Assembly: GCF_020921035.1 (NCBI RefSeq)
Contig: NC_063154.1
Location: 1,736,001-1,800,000 of the forward strand
DNA length: 64,000 bases
Source of the DNA: Rhodamnia argentea
Lineage: Eukaryota > Streptophyta > Magnoliopsida > Myrtales > Myrtaceae
Direction of reading: 5' to 3'
The notes beneath the pieces are model-generated. The model saw nothing but the letters and a program-made list of their open reading frames with translations. It searched no databases and was not told where the DNA came from. Both the position numbers and the translations under genes were made by a program. Positions 36,770 to 49,339 of the stretch are shown piece after piece (within the stretch, counting starts at the first letter, position 1; each line of letters begins with the position of its first letter).

Positions 36770-38241
36770 ATGGGAACTTTTTGGGTCGAGGGATCATCAT
36801 CGACCAACAGTAGCAAGAGTAGAGCGATCAGAGAGCTCGTCGATGGCCGCGAATCGGCCATCCGGCTCAAGACCCTTCTCTGTAAACCCTCTGGGAATAA
36901 TGGGTCTCTCTCGGCCGACGAGCTTGTCGTGAAGATCTTGAGATCTTTCACCGAGAGTCTCTCTGCTTTGAGTTCTTGTGAACATAGTGAGGTTCGCGAG
37001 GACATGTCGCCCCAAATGGTTGGCTTCGGCTCCGGTTGTGACGATCAGGGGTCTGAACATTCCGGCGAGAGTAGGAAGAGGCCGGGCTTGAAAGACGGGA
37101 GAGGTTGCTATAAGAGAAGGTACCTTGTGGCTTCTTTGTTTCACTCGAGATACGAAGTCCTCTGTTTCTTCTCATTCTGCAATTGGCCCAATTTCTCCTA
37201 AAAAGCGAGCCCTTCTTGTGCATATTACCGTACAGCAGCCTTCCTGGATTTATTCTGATGGTTTGGTTCTTGATTGATTGCAGAAAGGAGTCTGAAACAT
37301 TCACAACAATTTCTTCCACCAAGGATGATGGTCATGCTTGGAGAAAGTACGGCCAAAAGGACATTCTCAATTCCACATTCCCAAGGTTTGTCATTTGCTT
37401 CTCGTTTCGTCTCAATTCCAAAAATTCTCCTTTAGGGGTTGAATTGAGAAGGTCAACGATCTTAAAATATGCATCTAGCTTTAACAAACAAGTTTTCTTA
37501 CCATCCCACAACTTTAACTTTCTGTGTTGGAACCTCAGTTCTTGGATCGAGCTGGTTAAACTCACTAAACAGTGAACAGTTGCTTACTAGAGGGCAACTA
37601 GAAGAGAATAAAATAAGAAGTGGGTCGCCGTGAAAGAATCATCAAACACCTGCAAAATCTCAGAGATTAAGGTTTAAGGTTTGGGAATCATCAATCTAAT
37701 TCCTCTTGAACTGTGATGTATTGTCAGATGCTACTTCAGGTGCACCCACAAGCATGACCAAGGTTGCAGAGCTACCAAGCAAGTCCAGAAAATGGAGGAC
37801 GATCCCAAAGTGTACCAAATCACATACATTGGCAATCACACATGCAGAGAGATCACGAGGGCGCCACAGATGATCACGGATTCTGATCCTTGGGAATCCT
37901 CTTACCCTCCCTCCCGCAACAATTCGGACACAAAGCCTCTGATTAATTCTCAGCAAAGTTTTCCCCTCTGCTCGGCTAGAAACAGCATCAAGAAAGAAGA
38001 GGAACCGGCGCTAGTTAAGGAAGACACCACAACAACCACCACGAGCGACTTGACGGACAACCTTCCGTCCTTCGATTCAATTTTGCCTCCGGAACTGATG
38101 GGTTTCGAGTCATCTGACCCGACCGCCATGTACCTGTCTTGTGCGGATGGTAGTCCGCACGGTTTTCTGGACATGGACCCGATGGGACGACTCGGTTTTG
38201 ATGGCGAGTTTCCATTTTATGAGAACGTGCTCTTCTCCTAG
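36770..38241 (+). CDS. WRKY54/70: Group III WRKY transcription factor, WRKY54/70 type, 321 aa, 3 exons
   Basis: Exons: 36770-37119, 37284-37385, 37728-38241, joined in phase at AGAAG|GTACCT...TTGCAG and CCAAG|GTTTGT...TGTCAG. The WRKYGQK heptad is at about 136-142. The zinc finger is C156-x7-C164-x23-H188-T-C190, which defines group III. The intron inside the WRKY domain after the FPR codons is typical of this group. The C-terminal half is acidic, Ser/Thr-rich and ends [10 protein letters not shown], likely an activation region. In Arabidopsis WRKY54 and WRKY70 are redundant nuclear regulators of salicylic-acid signalling, senescence and the SA-jasmonate balance. The collinear Arabidopsis gene is WRKY54 (At2g40750), while WRKY70 is its duplicate. 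The neighbour at 41-43.6 kb is a second group III WRKY in the opposite orientation. Confidence 0.95.
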
Positions 38242-39498
38242 CACTCGGAACGCGAATCAGCGTGGCGTGTATACTCTTGCTTGTACCATTTTGTTCCGTA
38301 GAGCTCGAGGAAAAACCAGTTTAGAAATGAAAAAATTGCACTCTCAACTTGTGAGAAACTTCAGAGTGTGTTGAGACTCGTCTTTTGTACGTCTATCGTA
38401 ACACCAAGTGATGAGAGTTGTCCCTTGTGCGCCCTTTTTGCACTTTTGCAAATGAACATTTTGTGTACTACTTTGCGACGCCGGCGAGTGTCCAATCAAA
38501 TCCGGTGATGTTCTCATCTCGGCGTTTCATTTCCATGGTCTGTCTCGAACCAAAAAATCATAAGATAATTCGATGAATTCTGCTCGATGTCGCAGTTAAC
38601 TTCTTCTTGTGTGTACTCATTTTTCTCTTATGGTCCTTAATTGAATTGTTGTAGTTAATAGTGTGCTTACGGAAATCGGGGAATGACAAAACATATGCTT
38701 TTCCCCTCAAATGAGAAGAAGAAGAGAGACATTTTTCGAGATTTTCAAGTTTGGACAAAAGGGACTGTACCCTTATTTGGAAAACAGAACAAAATTTGAA
38801 GATCAATCAAGATCAGTTTTCTATTGAAAATGAACACCGGAATTGGATGGTAGTAGTACAAAAAGCAGAGGTCCTGTCGCGTTCGGCTGCTGGGAAGTTG
38901 GATCGAAGTAGCCATGGATCATATGATGGTGCAAAAAGATCGGATTCCACGAAATGATATGTGTTGACTTGGAGGTCTACGCATCCCTCCGGTGGAAATT
39001 TCCTCGGCACTGTAATTTAGGGTCGCCAAGATGGGAGAGATTGTCAGCCAGTTCACATTGAATAATGGAAACAATGAAGGAGTTCACATGGTTGGACGGG
39101 CTAGTGACAGTGATTCCGTGTTCCCATACAGAAAAAAGAAAGCCTAAGTCATCCCCCTAATAGAATTTTCATCCTTTCGAATCGCTATACTTTGGATCAG
39201 TGCTGATGGCATTTGAAAATTTTGCGTGTTAGCGAAGAAATTGAAAGCACGATTTGGGATGCCACGTCTCAAGAAGCACGAAATTGAATATCACAATATC
39301 AGAAACTGAGGCCAGCGGGCATCATCCCTTGAATAGATACTAACACTAGATGCTAAAAGTCAAATCCTGATTGAGTAAGGCCCGGTAGAGGTATCATTAG
39401 GGGACTGGATATCTATATCGGTTTTTTCGATATTGGTCTAGGCATAGCTCCCTTTTACGAGAGAGGCCATATGGACGGCCCGATAGAGAGTTATGTCA

Positions 39499-39527
39499 CC
39501 CCTAACATGGATCTCTAATGTTAGGGG
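39499..39527. repeat. Perfect 10-bp inverted repeat (hairpin)
   Basis: CCCCTAACAT at 39499-39508 pairs perfectly with ATGTTAGGGG at 39518-39527 across a 9-base loop. It is not next to a gene end that I can place, so it is unlikely to be a terminator of a host gene. It lies inside a minus-strand open stretch of about 65 codons. Confidence 0.8.
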
Positions 39528-40429
39528 ATTCATTTCCTCATTAAGGAACCGAATACTTGCATCAGTATTTGATATTGTTACAGGATAGCCTCTTTTTGGT
39601 AGAATTTCTCCTACTAGTCTTCCTCTAGTAAATCCTTACTCCGTTTTTGTCAAACGTACATCTTCCTTTCCATCAATCTGCCTAATGAGCAGTTCGTCAC
39701 GCTTTCAAAAGAAGTGAAAGAGTATGTCCAATTCATTTGATTTGATCAACATTCAAAGAATGGATGTAAAATTCGCCTAACTCAGGATTGAGAAAAAAAT
39801 GTACATAGAAGATAATAATGAACTTGTTTCGAAACAAAAGTTTCGAGACGATTTCGAATTTGCTTCTGTGGTGTCTCAATCTGACAGTGACACTGGAGAT
39901 TGAAAGGGCTTCGAGGGTTCAAGTCGACGGGGGGAAAGAGACAAGAAGCGACTCGGGCATCTTCCATGAACTTGATGGGGATCTTCCGTGAAGTGACCTC
40001 GTTCCCGAGGACGAGGTGCCTGGGATGTTGCACAGGAAATGACGCAGAAAGCAAAGCTGGTGGCAGAATGAACAACAAAACGACAAGAAAAACCTGTTGA
40101 GAATTTCCAGGAACTTGTGGCCTGCACTCTGCGACCCAGTGTACGATTGGACTTTGATCTCTGCAAAATCCTCTCCTGCCTCTCAGTTCTTGTTCTCCTC
40201 AGATGTCATCTAGAAGTATAAACTGGTCCCAGGAACAACCTCACCCTTTCCTTGACTACCACTTCAAAAAATCGCGTAGTTTGATAGCATACATGGTTCT
40301 AGTTAGGCTGATCAAGGCCCGACGGCCATTCGGGACAAGGTCGCCCGAGCCATCCGGACTCGAAGCACAATTTAAGCGCGCGTGGACAATCAATTTCTTT
40401 CTTGGACTTATGCTTGCGATATGTGTTCT

Positions 40430-40533
40430 GAGCCCGTCCAAACCTTGTCGTGTTTCAAAAGTCAATTATTCTAATGCGGCTGAGCCCGTCCAAACCTAGT
40501 CATATTTCGATAGTCAATTGTTCTACATCGGCA
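40430..40533 (+). repeat. Two-copy tandem repeat, unit 52 bp
   Basis: GAGCCCGTCCAAACC starts at 40430 and again at 40482. The words GTC.T.TTTC.A.AGTCAATT and TTCTA follow in both copies. The two units have about eight or nine differences. Confidence 0.85.
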
Positions 40534-41084
40534 TGTTCAAGCTTATCCATTGATCGTGTCTAGTCCCTTTCACACATGAGATAATTGTTTTTGAAGTACG
40601 AGAGTTCTACCGTGCGATTAACAAATAGATACAGATGATTCGACTCACCTCAACATGTACGCATGCATTCTAAATCATGCCTAGGGCTAGAGCTCATACA
40701 ATTTGTCATCTATAAATGGTTGAATACTTAGGATCCTACATCATTTGACAGCCGGAAATTACTCCCAAGTGCTGATTTACACTCAAGCAAGGGAGAAGAA
40801 AGAAAAGTAAAGAATCTGTCATGCTTATTGAGCGACCTAGTAAAGTGTACATGAACAATAAATTCTATAATAAACATTAAGAGGTGCAGGCATTACAGTA
40901 CAACGAACTATACGTAAGTTTAGACAGTCAGTGTATGACTTATTCAGACAGTAATTGCAAATGAATAATTTATCTACAAAGCTACCGAAGATGAAGACTA
41001 GTAATTAATCCATGTTTGGTTTATCCTCCTCCTGCAATTGGGTTTTGAAGTGTTAGCTATCATTCAGACAACCCCAGTTCAATC

Positions 41085-43588
41085 TTATTTTCCTCCCCTG
41101 GAGTTATGGAAAATCATATCTATGTTGCTTGTATTGCCGCTCCCGGGATTGAACATCGCAGTTGCCATATCTGCTACTGGGTACTCAATGACTTCTTTAG
41201 CGTACCGAGAGGCCAAAGTGCCTGAGCTGCTGCCTTCGACCACCGGGATGGTGCTGCTCGAACCGCTGAACCTGCATAGATCCAAATCCATCGGAACAAC
41301 ATTTGCTGCTTGTGGTGGTGGCGGCGGCGGCGGAAACAGCGGTGCCGTCGGGGACATATGGCACGTGTGGTCGTGGTGGTAGATTACTTCAAAGAAGCGA
41401 GGATCGTCGTCGAGCCGCTGCACTTGCTTCTTGGCCGGGCACTGGTATAACTTCTGGTGGGTGCAACGGTAATAACCCCTGAAGACATGAAAGTTGTTTC
41501 ACTACTCGATTAACTTCACATAGCTCGGCGATTACGAAATAAAATTGTTTTGGTACCAAACTGGTTTGGGAAGAACAGAAATTTTAGATAATACTACTTC
41601 GATCTTGGCAAGAATCTTCAAAGAAAATACATGCATATGAGCATCAGCCAATTAGTTAAACTCTATTATGTTAAGAACTAAACATGAAATCATCTGATAG
41701 GATTGATTACTATCCAACTTGCTTCTCTAAACGAATAAATTTATGTTCCTCGATCATGGCCTATGTAAGTTGAAACTCGTCATGAAGATGAAGTCGCTTA
41801 AACCTTAGCACATGATCATGTAACCAAAAAAGTTTTCATCTTATAGAGGACCGCTTTGTCGATACAACTGGAGATTGCCATATACCGAACATCATTTGAG
41901 TGTTAATGCAAGTAATAGAGGCGTAGTTTTGTTTCGCGAAGAACAAAAGGACCTAACTTACCTTGGATAGATTGATCCGAGAATCGCTTTCTGACCATAT
42001 TTTCTCCAAGTGTGCCCGTCGTCTGGAGGAACATCGGTGTTGCCCATCTGAGGAGCTGCGACTGTGATTACCCGTTTCTTTCCTTCGTCCCTCCTAAAAA
42101 TAAACACTCCGATAAGTTTTCAAGCAACCACTACTTGTACCATTCATACAATTAGCAAATTACAGCAAGAAATGATGACTATATATATACCCACATATTG
42201 ATCAATCTGGATGGTAAAGTGAAATGGAAACTTAAGCCTGATGAAAAACTCAACATGGATTAACGTCTAATTTCAGATTTAGGCCATCCAAGGTTAATTA
42301 TTCGGCACGTGACGGATATGAAGATTTTAAAGTTATAAACCCTAAGGCCATCTGATAGACACTATCTGCTCAAAGGACATTTATATGAAACTCTTGTAAA
42401 ATCTGGGAGATACGCTTCTTTTGGACCTTTGTTGAGTCGGCGTTTTTGAGGAAGTATCTGCGAAATTCTGCTTCACTAGGCCAATCGGGACTAGTTCATT
42501 ATTGAACTGCTGATTAATCGATCTTTGTACAGCTCAGAGTGAGAGGGTCATCCATGCAGTTTCAAGGAAACTACACTCTGTATTTTAGCTATGTGTGCAT
42601 ATTGAGGCCATGCAAGTTTTCCATGCAAAGCAGTGGAAACTCTTCATGCCCTACCGATCTCTATAAATCACAGACATCATCTAATCGTCATACAAATCCT
42701 TATATACAGCTTTTGAAGTAGGTATATTAGGAACATCCTTATTTCTTTGTCTCCTAAGCTAAAAAAGGATTGGATAGGCTAATAGGATGATGAATGCAAC
42801 CCATACGGTCCGGATTAAGAGATTCAAAACGCAGACAGAACCGCCATGGCCAGCAATTCTCTACACGACCCACATGTTAATTGCCAAGCCTAGATCTGTC
42901 CATTCTGATTTCACAACGAAAGAAGGAACAGTCATATGTGGAAGGTCTGTTTGTAATAATCGGAATAGTACTAGTAGTAATGATAAGAAGAAGAAGAAGA
43001 AGGCGTGATATCCTCCGCATAAATATGCGATAGTTGATTTGTCTCCTCAGCCTGGTATTGATAAAAGGGTGAAGACAGATGGTTTAGGCAATGCAACTTA
43101 GAAGAAAAGCGATCGCGTTTAATAAGCCCATCTCCACTTGAATTTGCTTACTAAAACACATGTTACCTCCGTCGAGATCTTTGCGAGGAAGCTGATCTGT
43201 TGAGATCTGATGAAACCTCCATGGACAGAATTCCACCTCCGAGGCCTCTAAATGTTGCGCAGCCTTCACTATCCCAACTTCCTCCACCCATCTCAGGTTT
43301 AAAAAGCAAATTGGCTCTCGCCTGACGATCTGATCCAACTTCCCTTCCACTTCCCCAGTTATTGTCTGGCAATAACCTGGGAAAGCAACTTTGATAACCT
43401 TCAGTTGATTCCTTACAATTGATGCTCATCATCAGTTTCTCCAAAGCTGATGCGAAGGTTCTTATGATTGCTTCGCAGGTCTGGGTTGCGCTTATCTGGG
43501 GCTGGTTTGCCAAGGTTGGTAGCTTTGATTCAAGGTCTCTGGCCAACTTGCACCCTTGAAGAATTAGCAACTTGGTCTCATCTTCCAT
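41085..43588 (-). CDS. WRKY55: Group III WRKY transcription factor, WRKY55 type, 315 aa, 3 exons
   Basis: Exons: 43167-43588, 41962-42093, 41085-41478, in phase with donors GGAG|GTAACA and CCAAG|GTAAGT and acceptors TTTTAG and CTTCAG. WRKYGQK is at about 170-176. The finger is C190-x7-C198-x23-H222-T-C224. The stretch YYRCTHQKLYQCPAKKQVQR is characteristic of WRKY55. The N-terminal region (about 1-60) resembles the helical leader of group III WRKYs, and a proline run follows the finger. In Arabidopsis WRKY55 promotes salicylic-acid and ROS accumulation, senescence and defence, and it lies next to WRKY54 as here. A TATA-like element lies near 43638, 50 bases upstream of the ATG on this strand. 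The gene faces the other WRKY tail to tail. Confidence 0.95.
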
Positions 43589-45510
43589 GATTTTGTTTTG
43601 GACTCAGGGGATTGTCTTGCTCTATTGGTCAGCACAAATATAGCATTTAGACAATTACTACAACTGCATGCACTAGAGGACATATAAACTGATCAAATGT
43701 TGATTTCCATATATAATTTTTTGCGGGTTTTTTCTGGTGTGGGTGCTCAAATTTTTACTATGTGCTGGAAATTATTCAGAAAGTAACAAAAATGATTGTT
43801 GGACACGGTAGAGGAAGAAGAAAGGAAACCTGGGAAAGATGACTTTGTCAAATGGTCCCCCCATTTGCTTTTTCAAGCCGTGACCCACGGTTGACTCACG
43901 AACATTTGGCAGCTGGAAGTGTGATTCATGAAACTCTCTTTGCCCAGCAGGCGTTTCGCTTCCTCTCACTTAATTTTTTTTTCCCCCTGCTTCGTGGAGA
44001 AATTTAAAGGCTTTCAGCTCAAATGTAACTAAGTTTGTACTAATTGCTGTCGTGGTTAATTTCTTTAATATACCCAATTTGACCAAAATACCTTAATTTC
44101 CATCCGAATTTTAGTGTCTATTTTAGTCATCTCTTTTGTACATGAATTAATGACGGACAAGGTTCAACTTAGGAATCATAAAATAGCTCATGGCGGACTA
44201 AATTCATTGTATTAACTTGAGGCTTCCATATCGATTAGATTATTAAATGAGTGAGGACGAGGATCATGTTCATTGCCTATTTACGCATATAGAATCGTTC
44301 ACTTGGTTTGAAATTAATGAATCGTGTAATTTGCTTTTTGTGGTTACTGTATCGGCGCGGTTATTTTAATCACCAACATACTCTCTTTTGACTATTTTTT
44401 GTTTCATACTGATGAGTTTGAATTCAAATAGAGAATACTGTAGCAAATTTCTAGTAGCTATTCTTCAAAGGCCCGTGAGGAAGATATTCAGCCAAGGTTG
44501 AACCCTTTGTGTACGGCTTTTAACCCCGCTCAACGGGTCACGACCACTGAATTTGATCTCTGGTCACCGTCTGATTCTTTATTCAAGAACTTCTGGTTGA
44601 TTTTCCTTCCAGATTTTCCAATGCAAGCTCCGGAGACTAGAACGGCGATAAGACGGAAACGAGTAGTCGAGCCCTAAGATCGATACTAGAATAATCTGCA
44701 AAATATTTCGACAGAGCTACACAGAAGAATTCTGACCATTGGTCAAGTTCGACAGTTCAAAGCTGAAAAAGCAGACTTGCACCTTTCTCACGACTGTGCA
44801 TGTATTGTCGGACATATCTAGAGAAATTACTGTTTAAAATTTTTTATATGAATGGCATTCACATAGGTTGCTAAACCATGCACTATATCAGAATCATGTT
44901 TTGAACCAGTCAACATTATGGCCAAAAAGGAAAAACAACACAGTCAAAGTCATGAACCTGGAACCGAACCGGAGGTCGAATGTAGGACATTTGTTTTTTT
45001 TTTTTTTTTTTTGGTCGAAGAATGTAGGACATTGAGTTGAGCAGATATTTGTAGCACCAAAGCACATTGAGCATTGCAATATAAGAGAAGTTCAATACTT
45101 GCCTGCATAATTGACAAAATCATACTCCTCCAGGAGTTATTTGGTTCCAATAATGCTAATAATAGTGAAAACTATGGCCTCACGATTGAGCAAGTGAAAA
45201 GCCAAGAATCTTAATGTGCAAAGGAGTAAATCATAGAAATTCAAGCGTAGCTGAAAGGTAAAAATATTGCTGTATTGTCAGCATTTGTCCTCCGATACAT
45301 TTGTATTTAGCCCAAAAAATTGTGTCATGCGATGCACAATTAGCAAAAGAATTTACCTATCAGAATTCAGAAGCAAAAAGAATTGAGTATGTGGTGACAT
45401 CCTATACCGACAAATTGGCAAAAAAAGAATCCTATGCGAAAAGTTTCGAGGAGCAAGCAAGGTTCTGTATCTTCCCGAGCCATTTCATAAACTTGAGAGT
45501 GCGGACACCT
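43589..45510. other. WRKY55 upstream region and GLY1 3' flank
   Basis: About 1.9 kb with no exon chain. It includes GGTTGACTCACG near 43888-43900, a W-box-like TTGAC core, and TTGACTATTTTT near 44386. A duplicated GGTCGAA..ATGTAGGACATT block flanks a poly-T tract at 44974-45033. The last few hundred bases should be the GLY1 3' UTR. Confidence 0.5.
44974..45033. repeat. Poly-T tract between direct repeats
   Basis: GGTCGAATGTAGGACATT at 44974-44991 recurs as GGTCGAAGAATGTAGGACATT at 45013-45033, with a run of about 20 T between. The arrangement resembles a target-site duplication around a tiny poly(A)-tailed insertion, or a slippage duplication. Confidence 0.7.
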
Positions 45511-48500
45511 TTATACTTCTTCGACCTATAAGAATCACAATATGGGTCGTTAACGTGGAAGACAGGCCTCCATAGTACTTGCATGAATGTTATGGACCAG
45601 AATAGTCAGAATCACCAAATTCAGACAAAATGTCACAAGCAGGCATTCATGTAAATCATTTATGTGTATGGGTTTCGAGTAAACACCTGCGGAAGATTCA
45701 TAAGCTCGTATACAGCTTTCTTTGGGGTCAGCTCGTTGTCAATAATACGAGCAACTGCTGTCAAAACAGGCATTTTAACATTGTATTTCTGGGCCAAGGC
45801 AATCACGGCTCCGGCTGTTGAGACACCTTCAGCCACCTGCGCAAACAAACATCAAAAGTATAAGTGAAGTGAAAATCACAGTACTTACAGAAAGATAAAG
45901 GTCTAATTAGGAAAATTCTGATAATCAATCTCATTACAGCAGAAGTCACCGAGAAAATATCGCTTAGAAAGCTTGTGAAGCACCTGATTCATAGAGCCAA
46001 GTATATCCTCAAGCTTCTCACCCGATCCTAGACGCACTCCAACCGTTCTATTTCTTGAGAGATTTACAAAGCATGTCAGCATTATATCCCCAGTTCCCGA
46101 AAGACCAGTAATGGTGGTTGGTTTTGCACCCATCTGAGTGAAATAAATAGAGGAAAATCAGTGAGAGAGGACCAGCCAAAACCAGAAACAAGGATGACAA
46201 TGAAAAGATTAGGCATCTTTGCCACAAAAAACATGAGCTCACCTAACAGGCAGTCAGATTTCTTTTTCCTCCCCTCCTAATCGCTCATCTAAAGTTCAGT
46301 GCACTGAATAATATATCTAGACATCATCCATCAAGAGGGCAGCAAGAAGCGATGTCTCTTCTAGGAGCATTCTGTTTAACTTAATAAACAAAAACCTATT
46401 AATATTCCACATGAATCATTAACTATATGTACGATGGGCATCGCAAAATCTCTCAATGGGTTCTCATTTGATATAGCTTGACCTGTCCCTACAATAGGTT
46501 GTATTATATGAGTTCTACCAAGCTAAAATGCAGCACTTCAAGTGGTTGACAGAGTCTAATGGAACTGCTAGTTTATGATTTTCCAGTTTCTAGAGCTACT
46601 ACTATTTAGCATGACGAATGGCACAAATGCACAGAAATATGCATTAGAAAAATGATTTGTAAAGAGAACCTTTGTCGCCAACCATCTTATCTCAGAACAA
46701 CCTTGGGCAACTAGAGCTGCCATTGAATTATTACCGAGATGCATCCCGTCCACAATTCCTGCTGCTATTGCTAGAACATTCTTCAAAGCACCTGCGATTT
46801 CCACCCCTGTAACATCACTGGGAGCCATCAGAGATTACTAACTGAACTCACCAGTTGACATGCACAGAAACCTCAGTTCCTTTAGCCAAGCATATTGTAT
46901 ATCGAGTAGAGGGAAGGTCAATGGCAGTTTAAGTATTCACAAACTAATAGATTGACAGCCAATACACAAATGACATAAAAAATAGAAGACAAGGATCATG
47001 GACTTCATTCTGCTATACCAATAATAAGGACAATTTGGATGAGTACAATAAAATCAAAGAATAAGTAGTATGAGTCATACTTTACTGACCCTATGACTCA
47101 GCAGAGACTGCATACCTTGACGTATTAATTCTTAGGTAACTAGAAGCAAGGAGCTGCTGAGCCGCATTTGCTAGTTTTTTGTCCTTAGTAGCCACCACCA
47201 TTGCTGCAAACAACTAGAAAAGGTCAAAATCTCACAGGCAGCACTATGCTGACTGATATTGGTGATTATGACAATCCAGCACATCCAAATACCTGTTGGT
47301 AATTTATTCATCAGTTCCAGAGCAAAAGAAGGTCCCGACAGTGCTATGAATGGTTGTCGGGGATTTCTCAATGCTCGAGGAATAATTTGAGACATCATCC
47401 TCAATGTATTGAGTTCCAACCCTTTGCTCAGGGATATAAAGGGCAAGGCTGGATCAACATAACTTGCAATACCCTCAAGGAAGGCTGAGCTGAACTGCTT
47501 ATGCAAAAACAAGAATTGGTCTGTCAACTTTAATAGGTAAATCAGTTGCAAAATGGAGATTGCCACATATGTTTCTTCACAGAAAATTGCACAGATAAGA
47601 CACAATGTCGGTAAGAACAGCCTAAGAACTATCATGCATGAGCAAATCAGATTAAACGGAAGTACCTGCACAGGTACGGCATGAAGACAATAGTCCGCCT
47701 TAAGCAAAGCCGTTTGTGCATCAGTTGTAGCAACTACATTTTTTGGGAGCTCGTGATCTGGAAAATACTTGCTGGACATGAAGAACATCAGTGAAGGAGA
47801 GTGAACAAAGAAATTAATTATGCACCATGGAAGTTAAGGGCGCCAAAGCAGCAGAAAACTTACTGATTACAGTGATTGTCATTGATAGATCGACAAACAA
47901 CCGGGTCCCTTACAAGCATATGAACTTCCATTTGAGCCTTTCTGCTCGCAATGTGGGCAGCCATTGCAGTACCAAAGGACCCACCTCCAAGCACCACGAC
48001 CTAAAAGCCGACAGATGATTAAAAAAAAAAAAACATTCTGAAATGGTAAATACAAAGGAAGTCAATAACCAACTAGGTGTGTTTACATTTATATACAATG
48101 AACTCTTCTTCCACAGACTTGAAAATGAGTAGAAATAAATAATAGACAAATGCCACTTTTGAATAGATTTTGAGCTCAATCAAGAATGGAAGTATGAGTC
48201 CAACTTAAGTGCATTCGTTTTGAATTCAGAGGCCTGGTAAGAGAATCCTGCTCGAAACCAGAGATATCCAAGCGGGGAGTAAAAGGAGTACCACAATCAG
48301 ATGTACGTGTTCTTCCAGATTAACAGTTGCGTTCGTGTTCTTCCAGATTAACAGATACAAATAATGCCTTCTCCGATTACACGGATTTTGTCCATATTGC
48401 TGTATTTAGACACTAAAACAAAACAATTATTCTAGTCAAGTGCTACAGAGCCAGTTCCAAATTGAAAGGAGATATTTTAAAGGGTGGCGAAGTATAGTGA

Positions 48501-49242
48501 TAATCCCCAAGTAGCAACATCTCCAGGAAATTGAACAAAAGCACAAAAGAACTAAAAGACAATCCCAGAGAGTTCAAGAACGTCATTGCTCATTTGTGAA
48601 AGGAGCACAGCACGGCATAGTCCGATTCTACTTACGTACGGTGACCAAGTAAAAGAAAGAACCAACGTCCATTTCAATTCAGAAACTAAGTGAACAATTT
48701 ACAAGACAAACGCAATGATTTTTTTTCAACAATTAAACATAGTAAAGTCTAGAATACCCACAGGAAGATTGAAAAATCGCAGAAAAGAAAATCACGATTC
48801 GATTAATCAAGACAAACCCAAGTCTCCAAATGGCCCAAACAGTTACTGAAAGTGAAATCTTGATGCAGAAGAAAACCTTGTTTGTACGTTCAAGAACATC
48901 GGTCTTGGCCTTGGACCGCCAGGACCTGGACCACCGGACCAGCTTCTCCCACGCGACTCGGACCGCTTTTCTCCTATCTCTCGCGCGGTCGGCTGGAGCA
49001 TTAGTTTCAGAGGCTGAGGGTTGAGGACCGCCGTCTTCCGCTGGTATCGGTGGCGGCGAAGTGCTGCTCTCGGGAGAGCAACAGCAGGAGGTGGAGATGG
49101 GATTAGGGGGAGGGTGAGGTTGGAGAATGACGATGGGTCTCGAGTGCCATTTCAGGGGCGTGCGGCGGACGTTGAAGGATGGAGACGGGTTGGAGGTTGC
49201 GCAGAAGCCGTTGAAGAGGGCAGGCTCCAGTAACGCCGCCAT
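45511..49242 (-). CDS. GLY1: Plastid glycerol-3-phosphate dehydrogenase GLY1/SFD1, 453 aa, 9 coding exons
   Basis: Exons: 48877-49242, 47864-48000, 47666-47771, 47293-47494, 47116-47203, 46670-46817, 45984-46133, 45687-45836, 45511-45525, all in phase. Residues 1-95 are Ser/Pro/Arg-rich, as in a plastid transit peptide. The NAD-binding Rossmann motif is [14 protein letters not shown] (about 123-136). The substrate-side signatures [18 protein letters not shown] and [16 protein letters not shown] (with the catalytic Lys) follow, then [16 protein letters not shown] and RNRTVG. The enzyme reduces dihydroxyacetone phosphate to glycerol-3-phosphate for prokaryotic-pathway glycerolipids. Arabidopsis gly1/sfd1 mutants lose plastid lipid supply and systemic acquired resistance. 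The last coding exon is only 15 bases (VEEV and stop) behind a clean acceptor CTTATAG. The usual length in Arabidopsis is about 420 residues; the excess is in the transit region. Confidence 0.96.
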
Positions 49243-49339
49243 TCATTAAGTGGCATGCGAGGCTTGGACCTTGCCGCGAGAGAGATAGAGCGCGAAGAGA
49301 CTGGCAAGTGGCACACGATGCTCGATTGGTGTGGTTAGG

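Larger units (their letters stand above)
38242..41084. other. Spacer between the two convergent WRKY genes
   Basis: The spacer is 2.8 kb. It includes the two 3' UTRs, a perfect 10-bp inverted repeat at 39499-39527, a minus-strand frame with a hydrophobic start at 39782-40110, and a two-copy 52-bp tandem repeat at 40430-40533. I see no complete gene. Confidence 0.55.

Noticed and set aside
36797-38215. Minus-strand frames under the first WRKY gene
   Set aside because: They are shadows of the WRKY exons.
47171-47788. Single 205-codon minus-strand frame in GLY1
   Set aside because: It reads through two GLY1 introns; the family-matching protein requires splicing at 47666 and 47494 and at 47293.
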